64,000 bases of DNA, taken from positions 4,852,501 to 4,916,500 of the forward strand of contig NZ_CP089538.1 in assembly GCF_021233055.1 (NCBI RefSeq), given 5' to 3'. This document shows positions 54,450 through 63,414 of the stretch, piece after piece (the stretch's first letter is position 1; the number at the start of each line of letters is the position of its first letter). A program made the translations under genes and the position numbers. The notes beneath the pieces are model-generated. The model had not been told where the DNA came from. It worked only from the letters and a program-made list of their open reading frames with translations, and did no database searches. Source of the DNA: Spirosoma oryzicola (GTDB lineage: Bacteria > Bacteroidota > Bacteroidia > Cytophagales > Spirosomataceae).

Positions 54450-55838
54450 TCAACGGGTCTGTTTTTGGAGTACGCCTGCGGTCATAATTTTCCACAGCTG
54501 ATCGTAAACGTCTACCGCCGACAGGTTGTTTCCCACGTTCTGACTGCTTACAAATACAGGATGATGTTCCCGCGCCGTCCCGATGCGGCCATGCGATCCT
54601 TTGACCAACGTAGCATCGAGTGAAATCACGTTCATCAGGTAGCGGAATCCAAGCAGTTTACGCCCTAATTTGTAACCCGCCTTTAATTTAATGAGTGGGT
54701 TGGTCTGATCCATAAACATCTCGACGGGGTCATAACCGGGCTTCTGGTGAATAGCAACCAACCGGGCGTAGTCCGGAGCGCGGGCATCGTCCAGCCAATA
54801 GTAATACGTAAACCAGCTATCGGCGTCAGCAACAACAACCAGATCGCCGGAGCGTTCGTGATCGATGTGGTACTCCTTCTGCTGCTCTTTGTCCAGGACC
54901 AACTCAACGCCCGGTGTGTTTTCCAGGATTGACCGCACTTTGCCGAACACATTTGGATCATTGATGTAGACGTGGGCAATCTGGTGATCGGGCGTTGCAA
55001 AGGCAGGCGAAGCACCCGCATCAAACAACTCCAATCCACGCTCTTCGCGGTAGCGAATCATCCCCGCTTCGCGCAGAATCCGATTGATGTGAATAGGCCG
55101 ACTGACGTTCGTGATGCCGTATTCCGATAGCACGACAACTTCAGCGCCCTGTTTCTCATAATGCTGAATCAGATCCCGGCACACATCATCGATTTCGCGC
55201 AGGTCGTTCGCTATTTTCGAGAAATCCTGTCCGAATTTCTGCACGCAGTAATCCAGGTGCGGCAGGTAAATCAGCGTCAGCGTTGGATTGTGCCACTTAT
55301 CGACGAGCATCGACGCATCGGCAATCCAGCGACTACTTTTTATCGTTGTCTGTGGCCCCCAGAACTGAAAGAGCGGAAATGTGCCAAGCTCTTTTTGAAG
55401 TTTGTCGCGCAGGTCGCCGGGCTGGGTGTAGCAGTCAGGGAGTTTGATACCATCCGATGGGTACTGCGGGCGGGGCGTCGCCGAAAAATCAGCGGTAGAG
55501 TACATGTTGTACCACCAGAACATTTTCGACACCGTGAAATTCGGGTCGATCTTTTTGGCACGCTCCCAAATTTTTTCGCCCGCAACAAGCTTGTTGGACT
55601 GCTTCCAGAATTTTACTTCTGAATCGATGCGGTCGTACCAGCCATTGCCAACGATACCGGTTTCACTGGGCCACTTTCCCGTTACATACGTAGATTGTAC
55701 CGACGTTGTCAATGCTGGCAGCATCGGATCGATGGTAGCCTGGTGCTTACTGGCAAACCACTGTTTCAGAAAAGGCGTGTGTTCGCCAATCAGCGAATAA
55801 GACAACCCAACAACGTCGATTACTACAGTCTTTTTCAT
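54450..55838 (-). CDS. eboF: Alkaline-phosphatase-superfamily protein EboF
   Basis: The protein has 462 residues. A nucleotide pyrophosphatase/phosphodiesterase-like enzyme: VIDVVGLSYS, LPALTTSVQSTYVTGKWPSE (the nucleophile Thr of this superfamily), YLPHLDYCVQKFGQD, VVLSEYGI (DxH-like region) and HHP near the end. Reads as EboF, the last gene of the ebo set. It has no signal peptide in this frame. It follows eboE 106 nt downstream. The substrate is unknown. Confidence 0.87.
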   Translation of the reverse strand: MKKTVVIDVVGLSYSLIGEHTPFLKQWFASKHQATIDPMLPALTTSVQSTYVTGKWPSETGIVGNGWYDRIDSEVKFWKQSNKLVAGEKIWERAKKIDPNFTVSKMFWWYNMYSTADFSATPRPQYPSDGIKLPDCYTQPGDLRDKLQKELGTFPLFQFWGPQTTIKSSRWIADASMLVDKWHNPTLTLIYLPHLDYCVQKFGQDFSKIANDLREIDDVCRDLIQHYEKQGAEVVVLSEYGITNVSRPIHINRILREAGMIRYREERGLELFDAGASPAFATPDHQIAHVYINDPNVFGKVRSILENTPGVELVLDKEQQKEYHIDHERSGDLVVVADADSWFTYYYWLDDARAPDYARLVAIHQKPGYDPVEMFMDQTNPLIKLKAGYKLGRKLLGFRYLMNVISLDATLVKGSHGRIGTAREHHPVFVSSQNVGNNLSAVDVYDQLWKIMTAGVLQKQTR

Positions 55839-55944
55839 ACGTGTAACCCGGACAAGCTATCCGGCAAGGAATTATGTGTGTGAATATACGTAGTGACTAC
55901 CAGCCAGGATAGTCAGGGTACTTCGACTCAATTTATTGGTTTAA

Positions 55945-57186
55945 CTACCCGACTCGGACTTCCAAATCACTTAACACCCACCGAATTTCGCGCTCGATAG
56001 AATCGACCAAATCCAGTTTCAGGGCTTCGGGCAATACGTCCCACGTGTACGTTTCTACCTCCATCTGATTCGTGAAAGGCCGATCCGTCAATAACCGTAG
56101 CACTTCACCGATATCATCTTGCGTAGATTGCAGAACTCCATAATCCGAAACGAACAGGGGAACGTGAAAATGTGCCCGCCATTCGGCATGGGTTTCGTCA
56201 AAGGCCGCTAAGGCTTCAGGCAGATCCTTGAACCGCAGGAGTTCGCCCGATTGCGTTCGTGCTACAACCTGGTGCAGATACGTGGGCTCGTTGAATTGCT
56301 CGAACGCTTGCCGAACCGCTGCCCGCCCTTCCGCATCAGCAGGAAACTGCGCTTTCAGGGCCGCACTAATCTGAATCTTACCGACGCGCAGTCCATACTC
56401 TTTAATTTTGGCGAGCACGTCAGCCGGTTGTTCGTATCCGACGGCAAAATGACAAACGTCGTAGCAGAGCCGGACATGTTCGCAGATACGAGCTTCGGCT
56501 TCCTCATCGGTCAAACCAAACTGCTCCGTCAATTGCTCGATACCCATCGGCAAAAGATAGTCCGTAAACCAGGCAATAAACTCGTCGCTTGTTTCGATAA
56601 CACCGTCGGGTTCGGGTTCCAGATCGAGGTGCATTAGCCGGTCCGTTTGCTGCCGAAGCTTGATTAACTCAGCCACGACTTCGAGTACGTTCTGCGTCGT
56701 CTGGGAAAAGATGTAATCACGGGCCGCCGGTTGATCCCATTCGAACCAGTGCCGATACGATAAAGGCGACGTTGATACACCACCCTGAATAGCATTTCCC
56801 AGTTCATCAACGGGCAGCAGCACCGACAAAATCCGGAACAGGCGTTTGGTGTATTCAACCCGCGCTTCGGTTGTCCAGTCGGGCGTATGCACCTGATCTT
56901 TGACGACAGTATGATGAAATCCACCGAACGGAAAGCCGTTCATCGTGAACACATAACAATCGTTGTCGGCCAGCCAATGTTGAAAGGCAACCAGGTTTTC
57001 GAGCTTTTCCAGTTCTTCACTAGCCACATCGGACAGGCGCAACCCGATACCAAAGGGACCGTCGGGCGAAAGCCTTCGCTTTAGTTCAGGAACCGCCTGC
57101 TGTAGAGCATCAAAATGATCGGGCCAGGTTTCACCCGCGTGAATATTGGTGCAGTAACCAAGGTGCCCAAGCGTATTTAGCTTCAT
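55945..57186 (-). CDS. eboE: Metabolite traffic protein EboE
   Basis: The protein has 413 residues. A sugar-phosphate-isomerase/xylose-isomerase-like TIM barrel recognised as EboE: LGYCTNIHAGETWPDH at the start, VFTMNGFPFGGFH, LDLEPEPDG, CYDVCHFAVGYE and metal-like residues. It overlaps eboD by 4 nt (ATGA type). The reaction is unknown; in Nostoc the eboE gene is needed for scytonemin export. No signal peptide is present. Confidence 0.88.
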   Translation of the reverse strand: MKLNTLGHLGYCTNIHAGETWPDHFDALQQAVPELKRRLSPDGPFGIGLRLSDVASEELEKLENLVAFQHWLADNDCYVFTMNGFPFGGFHHTVVKDQVHTPDWTTEARVEYTKRLFRILSVLLPVDELGNAIQGGVSTSPLSYRHWFEWDQPAARDYIFSQTTQNVLEVVAELIKLRQQTDRLMHLDLEPEPDGVIETSDEFIAWFTDYLLPMGIEQLTEQFGLTDEEAEARICEHVRLCYDVCHFAVGYEQPADVLAKIKEYGLRVGKIQISAALKAQFPADAEGRAAVRQAFEQFNEPTYLHQVVARTQSGELLRFKDLPEALAAFDETHAEWRAHFHVPLFVSDYGVLQSTQDDIGEVLRLLTDRPFTNQMEVETYTWDVLPEALKLDLVDSIEREIRWVLSDLEVRVG

Positions 57187-58352
57187 ACGAGTTGCGATTC
57201 AGCCGTCGGCTCCTGCTCTTTTAAGGTGGCAATCGACCAGCGAACCTTTGCCGCATCGATCTCATGAACTTCTACGCCTTTTCCGATGCCCTGCAACAGC
57301 ATGATGGTCAGCTGACCACCGAGATGTTCGCGAAATTCGGCTAATCCTTTCAAGACGCCTTTGCTTTCATCGGCATCGAGCATAGGCTGGTAAAGCGAAA
57401 AACCAAGCGTCCGCAATGTCTTGAGCACCCGGTTTGTATCCGCGTCGGTAAGCCAGCCAAGCTGCTGCGAGTACAGGCAGTCCATCGCAATACCAATGGC
57501 GACCGCTTCCCCGTGCCGCAATTCGAAATTAGTTAGCTGTTCCAGTTTATGGGCGCTCCAGTGTCCAAAATCCAGCGGACGCGACGAACCCATTTCAAAC
57601 GGATCGCCCCCGGCAATGTGTTCCAGGTGCATTTCTGCGCAACGGTGAATCAGGTAATCCATCGTCTCCATGTCCCGAGCGGCCAGAGCTTCGGCGTTGC
57701 GTTCGATCCACTCGAAAAACAGAGTGTCTTTGATCAACGCCACTTTAATGGCTTCGGAGATACCAGCCCGCCAGTCGCGATCATCGAGTGTTATCAGAAA
57801 ATCACGGTCATTGAAAACAGCCACGGGTGGCACGAACGTACCCAGAAAATTCTTTTTACCCCGGTAGTTAACGCTGTTCTTGACGCCAACGCCGGAATCG
57901 TTCTGCGACAAAACGGTCGTTGGAATACGAATGTGGCGAATACCCCGGTGCGAAATAGCCGCAGCATAGCCAACCATATCCAGGACCGAGCCGCCCCCAA
58001 CAGCAACTATGTACGAATGCCGATCCACGCCATGACGGTCTACAGCATCCACCAGCTGTTCAACCAGCGCCGGGTCGTTTTTGGAAATTTCGCCACCCGG
58101 AATAACGATCAACTCGGGTACGAGTTCTACTCGATCAGTCAGTTGAGCAAAGTACGCTTTGATGTCCGTTAACAGATCAGGGTGCGCATCGGCAACGCCC
58201 GAATCGATAACAAAAAGAATCTTTTTTCGTAGTTCGCTGCTCTGTTGCGTAAAAAAATCGGCAAGTAGCGGATTGGTACTCTTGAAAAGCTTTTCGGTAA
58301 AAAAGACGTTGTACGTAAACCGAACCGCGAAGGACTGTTGCAGGTGGCTCAT
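57183..58352 (-). CDS. eboD: 3-dehydroquinate-synthase-like protein EboD
   Basis: The protein has 389 residues. A sugar phosphate cyclase of the AroB group: VIPGGEISKND, AVGGGSVLDMVGYAAA (NAD-binding), RIPTTVLSQNDSGVGVKN, DFGHWSAHKLE and HGEAVAIGIAMD with metal-ligand histidines. It belongs to a branch that is not classical AroB and here sits next to eboE with a 4-nt overlap, hence the assignment as EboD. The start is ATG 58352; the frame runs 21 codons further to TTG 58415. A promoter with TAAGTTTG is upstream. Confidence 0.88.
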   Translation of the reverse strand: MSHLQQSFAVRFTYNVFFTEKLFKSTNPLLADFFTQQSSELRKKILFVIDSGVADAHPDLLTDIKAYFAQLTDRVELVPELIVIPGGEISKNDPALVEQLVDAVDRHGVDRHSYIVAVGGGSVLDMVGYAAAISHRGIRHIRIPTTVLSQNDSGVGVKNSVNYRGKKNFLGTFVPPVAVFNDRDFLITLDDRDWRAGISEAIKVALIKDTLFFEWIERNAEALAARDMETMDYLIHRCAEMHLEHIAGGDPFEMGSSRPLDFGHWSAHKLEQLTNFELRHGEAVAIGIAMDCLYSQQLGWLTDADTNRVLKTLRTLGFSLYQPMLDADESKGVLKGLAEFREHLGGQLTIMLLQGIGKGVEVHEIDAAKVRWSIATLKEQEPTAESQLV

Positions 58353-58382
58353 TTCATTAATATTCACTCTGACTATAAAATT

Positions 58383-58416
58383 CAAACTTACCAAATTAAC
58401 AACAGTTTTGCCCAAA
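58383..58416 (-). promoter_or_regulatory. Promoter of eboD-eboE-eboF
   Basis: On the minus strand TAAGTTTG (58383-58390), a full match to TAnnTTTG, has TTTG (58413-58416) 22 nt upstream. The ATG of eboD is 30 nt downstream. Confidence 0.6.
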
Positions 58417-58724
58417 AAAGTCCATTGGTTGGCGCAGATATGGTGTTATTGCGTATCTAGTACACAGATATGTTTGCAGAGTAGCCTAGGGCAGCGTAAC
58501 TCGTACGCACGGGGCGCCGAAATAAGAAGAGAAATCTCGCTTGATTATACCCGCTCGTAGAAGTCGTTCCAGGTGCGGGTATACGGTTTATCATGGCTTC
58601 CCAAATGCCAGCTGCCAGCAAAACAGCATAATCGAGACAGTCAAACAACCGTTTACTGAGCGAGTGGCGGCATGGACCCCGAGGATTCTATTAGCTTTGC
58701 ACAAGACCTTACAACCGAATCAGT
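58417..58724. other. Divergent intergenic region between eboD and the SDR gene
   Basis: No gene or clear hairpin is seen in this 308-bp region. On the plus strand TAGCTTTG (58692-58699) matches TAnnTTTG and lies 25 nt before the SDR ATG, so it serves that gene. Confidence 0.5.
58692..58699 (+). promoter_or_regulatory. Candidate -7 box for the SDR gene
   Basis: TAGCTTTG followed by C matches the Bacteroidota -7 box TAnnTTTG, 25 nt before the ATG at 58725. Confidence 0.55.
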
Positions 58725-59471
58725 ATGATTGCACTCATTACCGGCGCCACTTCGGGTATTGGCCGCGCTACTGCCGAAGCCTTCGCCGATCTTAATTATC
58801 ACCTTATTTTGTGTGGCCGACGGCAAGAGCGTTTAGACGAACTGGAAGACGTTCTTGGCGCGCAGACCCCCGTTATAACGCTGGCGTTTGATGTACGGAC
58901 ACGGGATGAAGTTGAACAGGCGATCAGCACGCTTCCCACCGAATGGCAATCCATCGATATTCTGGTCAACAACGCTGGCAATGCGCATGGCCTCGCTCCT
59001 ATCCAGGACGGCGACCCAAACGACTGGGATCAGATGATCGATGGTAATGTACAAGGGCTTTTGTACGTGTCAAAGGCCATTATTCCGGGTATGGTTCAGC
59101 GAAAGCGGGGCCACATTGTCAACATCAGTTCCATTGCTGGCAAAGAAACGTATGCCAACGGGGCTGTGTATTGCGCCAGTAAAGCAGCCGTAGAAGCCCT
59201 TAGCACCGGTATGAGGCTCGATCTCACCCAGCATGGCATAAAGGTGACGAATATTGCACCGGGGGCGGTCGAAACAGAATTCTCGATGGTACGCTTCAAA
59301 GGCGACAACGAACGGGCGGCAAAAGTATACGAAGGCTTTAAACCCCTAACTCCCATCGACATTGCTGACATAATCGTTTACGTAGTAACGGCCCCAGCCC
59401 ATGTCACCATTGCCGACCTCACGATCCTGGCAGGTGCGCAAGCCTCAGCAACGACCATTTACCGAAAGTGA
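58725..59471 (+). CDS. Short-chain dehydrogenase/reductase, YdfG-like
   Basis: The protein has 248 residues. Cofactor motif TGATSGIGRATAE (7-19), NNAG (about 82-85), catalytic Ser135 or Ser136 (NISSIAGK), Tyr149 and Lys153 (YCASK), and the PG motif IAPGAVETEFS. The Arg-rich strand 2 end (CGRRQERL) indicates NADP. The pattern is that of YdfG/serine 3-dehydrogenase enzymes that reduce 3-hydroxy acids. It is monocistronic. Confidence 0.92.
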   Translation: MIALITGATSGIGRATAEAFADLNYHLILCGRRQERLDELEDVLGAQTPVITLAFDVRTRDEVEQAISTLPTEWQSIDILVNNAGNAHGLAPIQDGDPNDWDQMIDGNVQGLLYVSKAIIPGMVQRKRGHIVNISSIAGKETYANGAVYCASKAAVEALSTGMRLDLTQHGIKVTNIAPGAVETEFSMVRFKGDNERAAKVYEGFKPLTPIDIADIIVYVVTAPAHVTIADLTILAGAQASATTIYRK

Positions 59472-59684
59472 TCATCTGCGCCTTATAGGAGCGAAAACGA
59501 ATTAGTACGCCGGTCTTTTTGGGTTTTTACGAAAAATAAAACAACTAGCAGTCAACAGCTTACCTGACAATATGCTATAGTTGGAAGGGCTTATTCTAGT
59601 TTTTTCTAAAAATTTTTCTGGGTAAGCAATCTAAACTAACCACAGCGTACGTATATCTGTTCGATAACACTTTTCTTTTCATTA

Positions 59685-59715
59685 GGCCGTTCTTTCGAGA
59701 ATGGTCTTTTTTTTT
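59685..59715 (+). terminator. Strong terminator with UUCG loop
   Basis: GGCCGTTCT (59685-59693), loop TTCG, AGAATGGTC (59698-59706), including G-T pairs, followed by nine T. It is about 210 nt past the SDR stop and probably ends that transcript or a short RNA. Confidence 0.8.
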
Positions 59716-59879
59716 GACTCATTGTTGAGTGTTCAGATCCGGAAAGTAACTGAGACGGCGCTAGTAAGCTTTTTAACAGAATCTGGTAGCTTGTTCAATG
59801 GTGAGGTTCGGTTCTTGTTTGATCGAGCGAAAGTTTATAAGCTACCCAGGATAACTTCGTGTGGCAAGGTTGGACCACC

Positions 59880-59919
59880 GTGTCGGTTCTAAGAACCGCG
59901 TGGGCGGCCCCGCCGACAC
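59880..59919. repeat. Palindromic repeat, type GTGTCGG...CCGACAC, copy 1
   Basis: GTGTCGG (59880-59886) and CCGACAC (59913-59919) flank an inner GC-rich hairpin (CGGTTCTAAGAACCG and GGCGGCCCCGCC). The ends resemble those of the hairpin at 63377-63406, suggesting a dispersed REP-like element. Confidence 0.5.
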
Positions 59920-59979
59920 CACATCGCTTGTAACGCAATACTAATCGGTGAAGGCTGGATGGAATCGTCGCTTTTTAGC

Positions 59980-60002
59980 AAAAAAACCCGGCCTAAACCG
60001 GG
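59980..60002 (-). terminator. Minus-strand terminator
   Basis: CCCGG (59987-59991) and CCGGG (59998-60002) form a short GC stem with seven T following on the minus strand. It may end the small exported protein gene that stops at 60137, leaving a 3' end of about 135 nt. Confidence 0.65.
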
Positions 60003-60136
60003 CTTCCCTTGGTAGTGCACTTTAACACAGTGCCCACACACAGGCACAAGCGACTAACTGAACAGTTCCGAAAGTGTTTCTATAATTAGTGCCCTCTGTG
60101 CAGTTGCGGTTGTTTATTGATAGAACGGTAGTCAAA

Positions 60137-60601
60137 TTAGGGAATGTTGTATTCCACCGTCGCCTGATCCAGCGTTTTGGCGTACCGATTCACCACTTCA
60201 TCAAGGAACAGAAACGCACCATTACCAATCCCTCCTAATGACTCGTTGTTCACAAAGGGTTCATTTTCGTAGGTACTCCCGGCGTTACGCGAAGTTACCT
60301 GTCCTTTGAATACCACCACTCCGTTTTCCAGCGTGGCAGTTATTCGTATCTGAACGGGTTGTCGAATCGTTTTGAACTCCGTTACAGTCTGATACTGCGT
60401 TGTAATTGTTCCTTCCTCCTCGCTGGCTACTTCAATATCAAATCCGGCTTCTTCCAGATAAGCCTGAACCGACTCGAAAAGCGTCGAATCGGCTAATGTG
60501 GTCGTTACTTCGATCGCATCGGCCCCACTGGGAATCGTCTGCGCTTTTCCCGCAAATGAACGAAAGACAAACGCGATGGCTAAGCAGAAAAACAGCTTCA
60601 T
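60137..60601 (-). CDS. Small exported protein of unknown function
   Basis: The protein has 154 residues with a signal peptide (about 1-21, ending AGKAQ). The mature part begins AIEVTTTLADSTLFES and continues with a beta-rich region (QIRITATLENGVVVFKGQV) of about 120 residues. No family is recognised. The start is ATG 60601; GTG 60622 is in frame but precedes no signal peptide. Confidence 0.65.
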   Translation of the reverse strand: MKLFFCLAIAFVFRSFAGKAQTIPSGADAIEVTTTLADSTLFESVQAYLEEAGFDIEVASEEEGTITTQYQTVTEFKTIRQPVQIRITATLENGVVVFKGQVTSRNAGSTYENEPFVNNESLGGIGNGAFLFLDEVVNRYAKTLDQATVEYNIP

Positions 60602-60657
60602 GATCGGACGGATGCAGAGCACCTTGTAAGTACGAATTTATTAGCACAGCCGGTTAC

Positions 60658-60692
60658 AAAAAAAAACGCCCGGTCAATATGTCCAGGCGTTT
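60658..60692 (-). terminator. Terminator of the rhamnosidase gene
   Basis: AAACGCC (60664-60670) and GGCGTTT (60686-60692) form a 7-bp stem with a mismatch nearby, followed on the minus strand by a run of nine T (60658-60666). It is about 160 nt past the GH78 stop. Confidence 0.7.
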
Positions 60693-60849
60693 CGATACCC
60701 ACCGTAACTTGTAAGCCACAAAAATAGAAAAAACGGTGAATGTAAGGCAGGTCAGTAAAGCCCAAGCCCTTAATACAGGCTGTTTATTTCGGAACCGGTA
60801 CCTTTTACTCCGTTTAAGTCACTCTGGCGGCAAAAAGGGGTTCTTAAAT

Positions 60850-63270
60850 TTATAGACTTACGGCCTGCTTCCCCGCCTTGAGCGGCAGCGTTTTTCCTTT
60901 CCAGCGCAGTATACCCGTCAGGGTTGCGGGCAGAGTTATAGTACCGGTCAATCCACCCGTTGGCGTTTTTTGAAACTGTACCGCTATTTCGCCTAACGGA
61001 TGCGGCATTCGTCCCTCCACATTAGTTAAATCTCCCAGGAACGGCTCAATGCGTACGGTTTTAAAACCCGGTTCAGCCGGTTTTATGCCGCAGGTCAACG
61101 ACAGAAATTCGTATAAGGGTGATGCGCTCCAGGCGTGGCAGTCCGAACGCGTCGGTTCCGGATTTTCGGCAAAGGTGGTTAAGCCCATAGCCAGCATATC
61201 GCGCCAGGGTTTTAGCTGCGTCACAAACTGATCACCAAGACCTGCTTTTTTCAACGCTTCGAACAAATAGAATTTGAAGTAAAACGTAGCCTGCGTCAGG
61301 GAGGTATCGGTCATCACTTTTTGCAGGAGCGATGCCTGTTGCGCTGCGGGTACTGCATCCGTCAGTACGGCCAGAATATTCGCGTGCTGGCTAAAACTAG
61401 TTTTACCGGATTGTCCGGCAGCCGCAAGCGGAGTATCTGCCATCAGATTCCGGCCCGCGTCCCAGCATTGCGCATAGATCGCCTTATTCAGTTTACGGCC
61501 CAACTCGCGGTAATGTTCGGCCTGCTCGTTCTTGCCGTAATGCGCTAGCAAATCACCCGCCCGGAAGTAGGTGTATGCCTGTTGAAGCGATAAAATACTT
61601 GATCCACCTTTGCGCGCTCCCGCCGGAACACCACCGGCAATTTCATCACCCGCATTTTGCCACTTCGACCAGTCTACAAAATTCCACCATTCCAGCGGTC
61701 CGTTCAGGCCGGTTACCGCCAGTCGTTGCTCATGCCAGTTCAGAACTCCCATTATTCCGGGCAAAAATGATTTTACGAACGCATCGTCCTGGCGGTGCAT
61801 CCAGTAATCGTGCACCATACAAACCCAGAACAACGAAAAGGTAGGAATCACCTGAAAATCGGCGGATGGGTAGCGGCTCTGCGTCAGCCCGTCGTTGAAG
61901 CGGCTGTGTTCATAGTCCATAATCGCTTTCCGCATTAGCCGGTCGTCGCCAGTTACGTACAGCGAAATCATCGATTGAATGCGCGTGTCGCCGGTATATT
62001 GCAGCTGTTCGTAGTACGGACAATCGTAGTAGTTCTCACCCGCACAAAGCCGGGCGGTGCGCCAACCGACGTTCCAGAGCGGTTTTAATGTCGTATCGCT
62101 GGCGGTAAACTGCGCTTTTTCTTCGAATGGATAGCCCGTAAACTGACCGACAAGGTCATCCAGAACCAGCGGTTTATCTTTTGTCTCAACCGTTAGTTGC
62201 AGGTAGCGGTAGGTGCGAAACCAGAGTGGGCGGAAGGTACGCCGATCTCCTCCATCGGCTACGAACTGATCATCGAAACCGCGCAACGTTCGACCCGTAA
62301 TCTCGTTTCGATTGCCTTTCTGACCTTTCGCATCAATCAACGCTTCGGCGTAACTCAGCGTCACGGTTGTACCCTGCCCCTGGCTGACGGTTAATTCGGG
62401 ATAAGCGTTGGTCAAATAACCCTGATCCAGCAGGAATACGGCTTTTGTATTGGCGGGAACGGTTACCGGCGCTTTACCTTGTAAAAAGGTATCGTCCATG
62501 CGCCCGTTTTCACTGCGCCGAACCGTCGCCAGCCGCAGCGGCTTTTCCTCCATCATCGGAATGGTGCGTGGCACAAGTCCCCAGTTGCCATCGGTTCCCA
62601 AACCACGTGGTTTAGTCGCAAAGCCAAGCGGTTTAGCAGCTACCCACGCTTTGTCATCGAAGTTGAGTTGTTCCCAGCCCCAGGGATAACGAGCCCCATC
62701 AACACGGTCACCGTCGCCCACAACGATGTAGGTACGTAATTTCGGAATGTCGTTTTTAATGGGCGAATACGCCAGATTGTGGAGTATCTTCCAGGAAGCA
62801 TCGGTATTGGCTATCTTCTCCGCGTCGCCGTCACCCTGCAACAGAAACCCAAATTGATAGCTCATCTGCGCAAAGGGAGCGCCCTCACCCATGTACCACA
62901 CCTGCGCAGCCAACACGTTGTTACCCGCCTGTAAGAAGGGAGCGAGATCGATGGTTTCGTAATTCCAGTTTTGGGTGTCACTTCGGGCGGGACCATGCGC
63001 AACGGCTTTCCCGTTCACGAACAACCGATAGCGATTGTCCGCCGACACATGAACCACGAAACGGGCGGGCTTTTGCGCTAAGTCGATCACTTTTCGCAAA
63101 TGATAGATACCGTACTGCCGGGCGGGAGCAGTCGGGTGCAAAATCCAGCGGGCAGGCCAGTATTGATTGGTCCAGTTGGAGGCTGGCGTTTGAGCGATTA
63201 GCGAATTAGCCCAAAACGCCAATCCGATAGCTGAACTCAATAAACGGAGTACTCGAAAATGCAGATTCAC
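60850..63270 (-). CDS. GH78 alpha-L-rhamnosidase
   Basis: The protein has 806 residues. Signal peptide (about 1-26, ending LIAQT), N-terminal carbohydrate-binding beta domains (RLFVNGKAVAHGPAR), the (alpha/alpha)6 catalytic core with CPYYEQLQYTGDTRIQ (the GH78 acid region) and WWNFVDW, and a C-terminal beta domain (SDCHAWSASPLYEFLSL). It removes terminal rhamnose from glycans in the periplasm or outside the cell. No TonB/SusD pair is adjacent, so it is not in a standard polysaccharide utilisation locus here. Confidence 0.9.
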   Translation of the reverse strand: MNLHFRVLRLLSSAIGLAFWANSLIAQTPASNWTNQYWPARWILHPTAPARQYGIYHLRKVIDLAQKPARFVVHVSADNRYRLFVNGKAVAHGPARSDTQNWNYETIDLAPFLQAGNNVLAAQVWYMGEGAPFAQMSYQFGFLLQGDGDAEKIANTDASWKILHNLAYSPIKNDIPKLRTYIVVGDGDRVDGARYPWGWEQLNFDDKAWVAAKPLGFATKPRGLGTDGNWGLVPRTIPMMEEKPLRLATVRRSENGRMDDTFLQGKAPVTVPANTKAVFLLDQGYLTNAYPELTVSQGQGTTVTLSYAEALIDAKGQKGNRNEITGRTLRGFDDQFVADGGDRRTFRPLWFRTYRYLQLTVETKDKPLVLDDLVGQFTGYPFEEKAQFTASDTTLKPLWNVGWRTARLCAGENYYDCPYYEQLQYTGDTRIQSMISLYVTGDDRLMRKAIMDYEHSRFNDGLTQSRYPSADFQVIPTFSLFWVCMVHDYWMHRQDDAFVKSFLPGIMGVLNWHEQRLAVTGLNGPLEWWNFVDWSKWQNAGDEIAGGVPAGARKGGSSILSLQQAYTYFRAGDLLAHYGKNEQAEHYRELGRKLNKAIYAQCWDAGRNLMADTPLAAAGQSGKTSFSQHANILAVLTDAVPAAQQASLLQKVMTDTSLTQATFYFKFYLFEALKKAGLGDQFVTQLKPWRDMLAMGLTTFAENPEPTRSDCHAWSASPLYEFLSLTCGIKPAEPGFKTVRIEPFLGDLTNVEGRMPHPLGEIAVQFQKTPTGGLTGTITLPATLTGILRWKGKTLPLKAGKQAVSL

Positions 63271-63376
63271 ACAAAACGTTTTCTTGCAAAGATAGAGCTT
63301 ACGCTAGTTCGCCAAGCAAGTAAAAGCGGGTGTTTATCGGGCGTACCAGCATGCCGGTTATAGAGTCGTGGTTTTT

Positions 63377-63406
63377 GTGGTGTCGGTTGCTCACAACCGA
63401 CACCAC
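63377..63406. repeat. Palindromic repeat, type GTGTCGG...CCGACAC, copy 2
   Basis: Perfect 13-bp stem (63377-63389, 63394-63406; arm GTGGTGTCGGTTG) with loop CTCA. There is no T-run on either strand, so it is not a typical terminator; it lies 9 nt beyond the YpdA-like stop. Confidence 0.55.
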
Positions 63407-63414
63407 TGTTTCCA

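Larger units (their letters stand above)
59472..60136. other. Long non-coding region with structured DNA or RNA
   Basis: This 665-bp region has no convincing gene; a 63-codon frame at 59701-59892 starts inside a terminator hairpin and resembles nothing. It contains the terminator at 59685, a nested GC-rich fold near 59830-59935 and a minus-strand terminator at 59980. The fold pairs GTTTATAAGC with GCTTGTAAC, TGTGG with CCACA and GTGTCGG with CCGACAC around an inner GC-rich loop. It might be a non-coding RNA or a REP-type repeat; it matches no RNA class I recognise. Confidence 0.5.

Noticed and set aside
59701..59892. 63-codon frame in the long intergenic region
   Set aside because: Its start lies inside the UUCG terminator hairpin and the translation resembles nothing.
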